Below, piece by piece: positions 58,915 to 64,000 of a stretch of 64,000 bases of DNA. The stretch covers positions 62,001 through 126,000 of the forward strand of contig JAFLBM010000014.1 of NCBI GenBank assembly GCA_017303455.1, given 5' to 3'. Position 1 is the first letter of the stretch, and every line of letters begins with the position of its first letter. The position numbers were made by a program, and so were the translations under genes. The stretch is from Chitinophagales bacterium (lineage in GTDB: Bacteria; Bacteroidota; Bacteroidia; Chitinophagales; Chitinophagaceae). The notes below the pieces were generated by a model. That model saw only the letters and a list, made by a program, of their open reading frames with translations. It searched no databases and was not told the origin of the DNA.

Positions 58915-59859
58915 ATGCAGGAAAATTTCAGAAAAGATGTGCTTGAAGGGTTAAGCAACAAGCCTCAAAAAAAACTATCATCAAAATATTTTTATGATGC
59001 CACAGGCGATGAACTCTTTGTAAAAATAATGGCGCTGCCGGAGTATTATCTCACCAGGGCCGAGATGGATATTTTTCAAGACAAAACCAGTGAACTCATT
59101 GCTGCAATGCAGTTAGAAAAGGAGGAAAAATATGATATTATAGAATTGGGAGCAGGAGATGGAACAAAGACAATTCACTTGTTAAGGGAGTTACAGTTAC
59201 GCAAATTTAGCTTTGAGTATTATCCCGTTGATATTTCTTTAAATGCGTTAGAGGGTTTAGAAAACATGCTTTTAAAAGAGCTGCCTGAACTAAAGGTTAA
59301 GCCCATGCACATGGAATATTTTCAGTCATTGAGCAGGCTTAAACAGGATGGTAATAAAAAGATTATTTTATTCCTTGGTTCAAACATCGGGAATATGCCC
59401 GATGATGAAGCTACAGAGTTTATTTACCAGTTGGGCGCAAATATGTATCCCGGAGATAAACTTATTTTAGGTGTTGATTTAACAAAACCCAAAGAATTAA
59501 TATTACCTGCGTATAATGATGCTCAGGGTATAACAGCAGCATTTAACCTTAACCTGCTGCATAGGATAAACAGGGAGTTAGATGGAAATTTTGATGTAAA
59601 GGAGTTTGAACATTACCCTGTTTATGATGAAAATGAGGGGATAGCAAAAAGCTATTTACGAAGTAAAAGGTCTCAAGAAGTAAACGTAAGCGGCCATACT
59701 TTTTTCTTTACAGAAGGAGAGCTGATACATACAGAAGTATCCAGGAAATATAACGATAGTATTATTAAAAAGATATTATCCAAAACAGATATTACCTGGG
59801 TAGAAAAAGTTACAGACAGCAACAATTTGTTTGCTGATTATATACTTCTCAGACATTAG
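58915..59859 (+). CDS. egtD: L-histidine N-alpha-methyltransferase EgtD
   Basis: About 314 aa from ATG 58915 (the longer frame overlaps the thiolase). It trimethylates histidine to hercynine with SAM, the first step of ergothioneine biosynthesis. Features include KYFYDATGDELF, LPEYYLTRAE, SAM-binding ELGAGDGTKT, YPVDIS and FLGSNIGNM. It is the second ergothioneine gene in the island; the sulfoxide synthase egtB lies 6.5 kb upstream in the same orientation. Together they can give hercynyl-cysteine sulfoxide if the thiol is supplied. Confidence 0.94.
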   Translation: MQENFRKDVLEGLSNKPQKKLSSKYFYDATGDELFVKIMALPEYYLTRAEMDIFQDKTSELIAAMQLEKEEKYDIIELGAGDGTKTIHLLRELQLRKFSFEYYPVDISLNALEGLENMLLKELPELKVKPMHMEYFQSLSRLKQDGNKKIILFLGSNIGNMPDDEATEFIYQLGANMYPGDKLILGVDLTKPKELILPAYNDAQGITAAFNLNLLHRINRELDGNFDVKEFEHYPVYDENEGIAKSYLRSKRSQEVNVSGHTFFFTEGELIHTEVSRKYNDSIIKKILSKTDITWVEKVTDSNNLFADYILLRH

Positions 59860-59861
59860 TA

Positions 59862-60539
59862 ATGGAAGAAATTAAGACAGGTATTTTAGGATTGGGTGCT
59901 GTTTCAACGCTGCACTACTTAAAAAGGCTTAATGAAGAGTATAGTAAAAAGAAAGGTGGATACAGTACTTTCCCTTCTATTTTAGTAAATGCTGATTTTA
60001 ATAAAATCAACCCATATCTGCCCAATCAGTTTAAAAAACTTGAAGATGCACTGATGCCATACCTCAATTATTTTGAAGAGGCAGGCGTACTAAATTTGTT
60101 GATGCCCAATATCACCATACATGAGACATTGGATAAAATATTGGAACATTCAGTCTTCAGTTTTTCTATTGTACATCCGCTACAGCTAATGGCTGCTCAG
60201 TTGCTTCGTCATTCGGTAAAAGAAATATATCTTTTAGGTACAATGTATACAATGGAATCAATGTATATTGCTGATTATTTTAACAAAGCAGGTATTAGCT
60301 GCTTGTCAATTAATTCTGAAATAAAACTGATGATTGATAAGTTGAGAACTAAAGTGTATGCAGGTGAGGCAATTGATACAATAGAAACAGAAAAGTATAT
60401 GACGGCCTGCTTTGGGAGTAAAAAAAAGTTAGTAATAGCATGTACTGAGCTATCTGTGCTATTCTCATTGTTTAAGTCTCTTTCTTTTTATGATATGGCT
60501 GAAGAGCAAATCAATTTTCTAATATACACAAAGCAATAA
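59862..60539 (+). CDS. Aspartate/glutamate racemase-family protein
   Basis: A 225-aa protein of the Asp/Glu racemase fold: start GILGLGAVST, LLMPNITIH and VIACTELSVLF. The family uses two cysteines, one in CNTxH and one in GCTE. The first site reads PNITIH, so that cysteine is missing; the second (ACTEL) is present. One-base racemisation is unlikely, so it may be a lyase, isomerase or binding protein. Two bases after egtD. Confidence 0.8.
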   Translation: MEEIKTGILGLGAVSTLHYLKRLNEEYSKKKGGYSTFPSILVNADFNKINPYLPNQFKKLEDALMPYLNYFEEAGVLNLLMPNITIHETLDKILEHSVFSFSIVHPLQLMAAQLLRHSVKEIYLLGTMYTMESMYIADYFNKAGISCLSINSEIKLMIDKLRTKVYAGEAIDTIETEKYMTACFGSKKKLVIACTELSVLFSLFKSLSFYDMAEEQINFLIYTKQ

Positions 60540-60541
60540 AA

Positions 60542-61555
60542 ATGAACCTTCAGCTTTCCATTACGCAAAGTGTACTGTTGTTCCTCTTTTCCGGGGCAGT
60601 AATTTGGTATTTTAGTAACAAGCTTTCGGCTATTGTAGAATTTATTGCAGATGAGTTCAACCTGGGCGATGCTTTTGGTGGTACTATAATGCTTGCCATT
60701 GTCACAAACCTTCCCGAAATTGTTATTGTAGTTATAGGTGTTCAAAAAGGTGATACATCATTAGCCTTAGGGAATATTTTGGGTGGCATTGCGATACAGA
60801 CTGTGTTGCTTGTTTTGTTTGATTTTGCTTCAAGAAAGAATGAAGATAAGCCGCTGTCAACACTTACATCAAACAGAAACTCTATTGCTCAGGGTCTTTT
60901 CTTATGTGCTATTTTAGCATTGGTTATTATGGGGTCACGGTTTGATGAAAAATTTGTTATGCAGAATGTCTCCCCTATTGAAGCAATGATATTAGGCTCC
61001 TGGATATTAAGCCTTTTCGTTATTAAACAGTGTGAAGCACAAAAGATGCTGCCCAAAATCGAATGTGAAATGATTCATAGAACAAAGCTGACAAAGAAAA
61101 GTGCTTTAATACAACTTATAATTGTTGCTCTAATTATTCTGTTTTTTGGTGTACTACTTGCTAATACAGGTGAAAAAATTGCTGCTCATTATAATATATC
61201 CGGAGTTGTATTTGGGGCCACCATACTCTCATTAATTACGGCAACACCTGAAATATCAGGTGGCCTGGCTTTTGTAAAACATAAAAGATATCCGCCACTT
61301 ATCAGTGATATTTTTGGGGGTAATTCTTTTTTGCCTACATTGTTTTTTGTGGCTAATATTTTGGCCGGGAGGTCCATCTTAACAGATGCTCATAATTCAG
61401 ATATTTATCTAACCTCTCTGTCCATAGTGCTTACGGCAGTTTATCTGCTGGGTATGATAATTCAATCCCCAAAACGAAAATGGGGAATGGGAATTGATTC
61501 CTGGATTGCTGTGCTTATTTATATTGGGGGAGTAATCGGATTGTTGTTAATATAA
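60542..61555 (+). CDS. Cation:proton/calcium antiporter (CaCA)
   Basis: A 337-aa membrane protein with about ten helices and the two alpha repeats of the CaCA superfamily: NLPEIVIVVIG with GNILGG near residue 60-85, and TPEISGGLAFV with IFGGNSFLP in the second half. It exchanges Na+ or H+ for Ca2+. It is the last gene of the island and may help against stress-linked calcium. It overlaps nothing downstream. Confidence 0.85.
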   Translation: MNLQLSITQSVLLFLFSGAVIWYFSNKLSAIVEFIADEFNLGDAFGGTIMLAIVTNLPEIVIVVIGVQKGDTSLALGNILGGIAIQTVLLVLFDFASRKNEDKPLSTLTSNRNSIAQGLFLCAILALVIMGSRFDEKFVMQNVSPIEAMILGSWILSLFVIKQCEAQKMLPKIECEMIHRTKLTKKSALIQLIIVALIILFFGVLLANTGEKIAAHYNISGVVFGATILSLITATPEISGGLAFVKHKRYPPLISDIFGGNSFLPTLFFVANILAGRSILTDAHNSDIYLTSLSIVLTAVYLLGMIIQSPKRKWGMGIDSWIAVLIYIGGVIGLLLI

Positions 61556-61740
61556 AAATTTAAATATGTTTTGTAAATAACATATCTTCAATGTGATATT
61601 AAAAAAATGTCCAATGTTTAAAGTTTATCAATATTTGTAAGATTATAATGACTTTATTAATTTCTGTATCGTTAAATAATTATGTCTTTATTTTATGTTG
61701 TAAACTATAATTTAATTTGTTCAAATCTGTAAAAAAATTG

Positions 61741-61766
61741 TTCGAAATTTGTCTTATTGCCCCGAC
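61741..61766. other. Right-hand junction candidate (attR)
   Basis: TTCGAA, three bases, TGTCTT, five bases (ATTGC), CCCGAC. The blocks match the tRNA-Pro 3' end at 3733-3753 in order and with the same first spacing. Twelve bases at fixed spacing plus a further six are unlikely by chance. The five-base insertion means it is not a clean direct repeat. Confidence 0.5.
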
Positions 61767-61774
61767 CAAAACAT

Positions 61775-61811
61775 AAGAAGCCAAACAGCAGTGTTTGGCT
61801 TCTTTATTTTA
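61775..61811 (+). terminator. Strong terminator, perhaps originally of the tRNA operon
   Basis: AAGAAGCCAAACA and TGTTTGGCTTCTT are perfect 13-bp inverted arms with loop GCAG, followed by TATTTT. It is nine bases after the CCCGAC block, the distance expected for a terminator behind tRNA-Pro before insertion. Confidence 0.85.
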
Positions 61812-62030
61812 GAAAGATTCCGGCTTGTATGACGTAGGCGTTATCATATCCTGCCCAGGATCATCTTTTATCTCCAGCTATCGGAAAATTAAATCAGGTG
61901 CTATGCTCTGTGATGTACGTTACAGAATACCCGGTACTGTTTGTCTACCTTTTCCTCCAACAATTGAATAATCTTTTTAAGGCATAAGTTTTTTTGCTTC
62001 CGTTGTGTCTAACAGATAACATGCATTAGT

Positions 62031-62609
62031 GTGGACGATACTGAACTTATACAAAATGTCCTGAACGGCAATCAAAGAGATTTTGAACGATTAGTCGACA
62101 AATACCAGTCGGCTGTCTTTCGGATAGCAATTGGATTGCTTCATAATAAAGAAGATGCGGAAGAAATTGTACAGGATGTTTTTATTAAGGTGTACAGGTC
62201 TCTTTCCTCCTTTGATGCAAAAGCCGCTTTCTCCACCTGGTTGTACCGGGTTACAGTGAATGCCAGTTTGAATGTTCTCAGTAAAAAGAAACGACAGAAG
62301 TTATGGGTTGAACTATCGGATCTTCTTCAGTTACGATCCAAAGAAAAACAAGCAGATGTACAACTGGTTGAACAATCTGATAATGCCTTCATCTACCAGG
62401 CCATGAATGAGTTGCCTGCAATGCAACGGGTGGCCTTTGTATTGTCAAAGTACGAAGAGATGCCGCAAGCCAGGGTTGCTGAAATTATGCAGCTTAGTAC
62501 GGGTGCCGTGGAGCAACTTATCTACAGGGCTAAAAATAATCTTCAGGAAAAATTGGAAAAAAAAATTTCCGCCCGTAAGATAATTAAAGCAAATGTGTCT
62601 AATAGTTAA
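62031..62609 (+). CDS. ECF-type RNA polymerase sigma factor
   Basis: A 192-aa sigma-70 family protein, GTG start. Region 2 is at the N terminus (FERLVDKYQSAVFRIA, DAEEIVQDVFIKVY) and region 4 at the C terminus (MPQARVAEIMQLSTGAVEQL). It directs transcription of an extracytoplasmic response; its target is probably this operon. The next gene begins at the stop and is probably its membrane partner. Base use is like the core DNA on the left side. Confidence 0.93.
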   Translation: MDDTELIQNVLNGNQRDFERLVDKYQSAVFRIAIGLLHNKEDAEEIVQDVFIKVYRSLSSFDAKAAFSTWLYRVTVNASLNVLSKKKRQKLWVELSDLLQLRSKEKQADVQLVEQSDNAFIYQAMNELPAMQRVAFVLSKYEEMPQARVAEIMQLSTGAVEQLIYRAKNNLQEKLEKKISARKIIKANVSNS

Positions 62610-62921
62610 ATGACCCGGCAAATGAAAGAGCAAGAAATCGAAAATAAAATTCAGGCTGCCATCCGGGAAGAAAAGGATACATCGTTTAATCCTTTTCTTG
62701 CCACCAGGATCATGGTTGCTATTGAAAAAGAAAGGACGGGTATCACCAACACATTTATTCCGGTCTGGAAAAAAATAGTGGTTGCGATGAGTTTGCTGGT
62801 TGCCATTGCAGCAGGCTATTATACGGGGAATTTATATAAGCGGGCTAATTATCCTGATGAAGTGGTGCTCATAAATGATTACGGAATGGAGCAACTTGAA
62901 TTTTATAAGCAAGGAGAATAA
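62610..62921 (+). CDS. Putative anti-sigma/membrane partner
   Basis: A 103-aa protein with a cytoplasmic N-terminal half (about 1-50), one transmembrane helix (about 53-71) and a short periplasmic tail. It starts at the stop of the sigma gene. This pattern fits a small anti-sigma factor, but the zinc motif of the usual kind is absent. Function inferred from position. Confidence 0.6.
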   Translation: MTRQMKEQEIENKIQAAIREEKDTSFNPFLATRIMVAIEKERTGITNTFIPVWKKIVVAMSLLVAIAAGYYTGNLYKRANYPDEVVLINDYGMEQLEFYKQGE

Positions 62922-62933
62922 AATAAAAGTAAC

Positions 62934-63464
62934 ATGCTTAGGGATATTAGACTTTTACGCTGGCTGCTGATTCTGCTGGTAGTAATGAATGCTGTCACAA
63001 TCGGAACGATACTTCTGCATAATTACCGGGAGACGAAAAATCAGGAAGAAGTTAAACTGAGTAGTGTTCCGGGCGGAAATGTGCTGAATGGAAAATTCTT
63101 CCGGCAGACACTGGGGTTTGATGATCGGCAAATGGATTCATTCCGGCAAATCAACCAGGCTTTCCGGTCCGGTACCCTGGGGCTGGCAGAAAGGATTGAA
63201 ACGCTTAAAGAAGAGATGTTTACCGAATTGAAAAAACCTGTACCTGATACCGTGTTATTAAACAGGTATTCATTAAGCATTGGGAAAATGCATGGCGAAC
63301 TGAAAATGGAAACATATAAATTTTACCTGTTACTAAAAGATAAATGCACTCCTGAGCAAGAGGCTGAACTTGAAAAGGTATTTCTGCCATTGTTTAAAAA
63401 GGAGGGAATTCATGGCCCTGCGAAACAGCAAAACCGCAGAGGCTGGAATAAAGAAGCTCCTTAA
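62934..63464 (+). CDS. CpxP/Spy-like periplasmic protein (heavy-metal-sensor type)
   Basis: A 176-aa protein with an N-terminal membrane anchor (about 9-27) and a helical periplasmic domain containing LGFDDRQMDSFRQI and KCTPEQEAELEKVFLP, the repeated LTxxQ-like pattern of CpxP/Spy/CnrX proteins. It probably senses periplasmic metal or misfolding and signals to the upstream sigma/anti-sigma pair. Confidence 0.7.
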   Translation: MLRDIRLLRWLLILLVVMNAVTIGTILLHNYRETKNQEEVKLSSVPGGNVLNGKFFRQTLGFDDRQMDSFRQINQAFRSGTLGLAERIETLKEEMFTELKKPVPDTVLLNRYSLSIGKMHGELKMETYKFYLLLKDKCTPEQEAELEKVFLPLFKKEGIHGPAKQQNRRGWNKEAP

Positions 63465-63481
63465 TAATTAAATATACAAAT

Positions 63482-63769
63482 ATGAAAAAGTTGATGTTGA
63501 CAGCGATCCTTCTGGTCGCTATGGGGAGCCTGTTGTCTGCTCAGTCTCCCGGCCCCCGAAATTCAAAAGCCGGAACGAACAAAGAGGCAGCAAATTATAC
63601 AGATGCCAATAACAATTCTGTTTGCGATAATTATGAAAACAGAACAACCACCCGGCCTTTTTTTGGGAAGGGAAAGGGACAAGGAAGAAAGGCTGCCTTA
63701 AACGGACGGGGAAATAATAACAGGTGTTTTACAAAACAGTGCAGGGGCGGCGGGGGCCGCAACCGGTGA
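63482..63769 (+). CDS. Small secreted Gly/Asn/Arg-rich protein
   Basis: A 95-aa protein with a signal peptide (MKKLMLTAILLVAMGSLLSA) and a mature part with a D.NNN..CD calcium-loop-like segment (TDANNNSVCDNYE) and glycine/arginine-rich C terminus with two further cysteines. Function unknown. Tightly linked with the CpxP-like gene. Confidence 0.6.
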   Translation: MKKLMLTAILLVAMGSLLSAQSPGPRNSKAGTNKEAANYTDANNNSVCDNYENRTTTRPFFGKGKGQGRKAALNGRGNNNRCFTKQCRGGGGRNR

Positions 63770-63824
63770 ACTTTCTTAGTATTCAAGCAGCTAAACAATA
63801 TTTTTCAGCTAAAAATAGTACGGT

Positions 63825-64000
63825 ATGAAAAAAATAATCAAAGCAGGTTCGCTGGTGCTGTTAACTGCCATTGTATTGTTTATTACTATCTCCTGTTCAA
63901 AGAACAAGGACGCCGGAGCAGTAACAAATAGTATTTTGCCAGGTCTTGATATTGCCGCTATCCAGGCACAGATAGATGGGCTGCCGGCTGAGCCACTGAG
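63825..64000 (+). CDS. Lipoprotein, partial; probably DUF2202
   Basis: ATG 63825 opens a frame that runs off the window. The start is a lipoprotein signal ending ITISC, then a short linker and GLPAEPLS at the edge. That last segment is like the beginning of DUF2202 domains, which commonly follow CpxP-like genes in Bacteroidota. The identification rests on about 60 residues. Confidence 0.5.
   Translation, partial: MKKIIKAGSLVLLTAIVLFITISCSKNKDAGAVTNSILPGLDIAAIQAQIDGLPAEPL

Larger units (their letters stand above)
61556..62030. other. AT-rich intergenic region with the right-hand element boundary
   Basis: A 475-base gap without an open frame. The first 185 bases are very AT-rich and belong to the island. 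At 61741-61766 lies the degenerate copy of the tRNA-Pro 3' end, followed by a terminator at 61775. The remainder to the ECF sigma factor is ordinary and should hold that gene's promoter. Confidence 0.5.

Noticed and set aside
1..64000. CRISPR arrays and insertion sequences
   Set aside because: No regularly spaced direct repeats and no transposase motif were found on either strand; the only recombinase is the serine integrase.

Overview
The window looks like chromosomal DNA of a Bacteroidota bacterium, most likely a member of the Chitinophagales/Chitinophagaceae. The signs are Bacteroidota-type -7 boxes (TAnnTTTG), almost no Shine-Dalgarno sequences, many short SPII lipoproteins, a 477-aa DnaA, a split 5'-nucleotidase gene pair and families typical of that phylum. 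The genus is not resolvable by eye.

Layout. (1) 1-3.75 kb is ordinary core chromosome: a two-gene 5'-nucleotidase, dnaA with a clear terminator, tRNA-Ser(GCT) and tRNA-Pro(TGG). (2) 3.75-26.4 kb is a mobile element transcribed leftward. It carries a large serine recombinase abutting the tRNA-Pro 3' end, a RecA-like ATPase, a 1741-aa JAB/RadC-methyltransferase-helicase polyvalent protein, and a dense block of small membrane, peptidoglycan-active and structural-looking proteins: amidase, L,D-transpeptidase-like, peptidoglycan-binding, annexin-like, transglutaminase-like, LEA2-like and coiled-coil. Two small HTH proteins and an XRE/ImmA regulator lie at its right end. No terminase, portal, tail, relaxase or TraG gene is visible. 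(3) 26.6-61.6 kb is an AT-rich island of about 40 genes, almost all rightward, headed by an AraC regulator. Its theme is repair and prevention of sulfur oxidation. It has three MsrB domains and at least six MsrA or MsrA-like domains, thioredoxin-like lipoproteins, SelO, Dps, OsmC (twice), AhpD-like, YtxJ-like, flavin disulfide reductase, Rieske, DM13 and UDG-like genes. It also holds ergothioneine genes: an EgtV/EgtU-like ABC transporter directly in front of egtB, and egtD further on. (4) 62-64 kb returns to core-like DNA: an ECF sigma factor, a membrane partner, a CpxP/Spy-like protein and the start of a probable DUF2202 lipoprotein.

Two observations tie this together. First, the tRNA-Pro 3' end (TTCGAA-N3-TGTCTT-CCCGAC) has a degenerate copy at 61741-61766, immediately before a strong hairpin terminator that would suit the original tRNA operon. 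The simplest reading is that the whole 58 kb between the two is one insertion carrying the redox island as cargo; two tandem insertions are also possible. Second, four of the larger gaps in the island each hold a near-copy of AATTTACAAAT. Two copies sit 40-41 nt before a TAnnTTTG box and one sits the same distance before a degenerate box. This divides the island into about four transcription units that could be a local regulon of the AraC protein.

The leftward element may be an undescribed phage-like family. Several of its proteins share a recurring NGLEG-type motif, two palindromic repeats sit in frame in its largest gene, and it has an annexin-repeat membrane protein. The rightward island is best read as a sulfoxide-repair and low-molecular-weight-thiol system.
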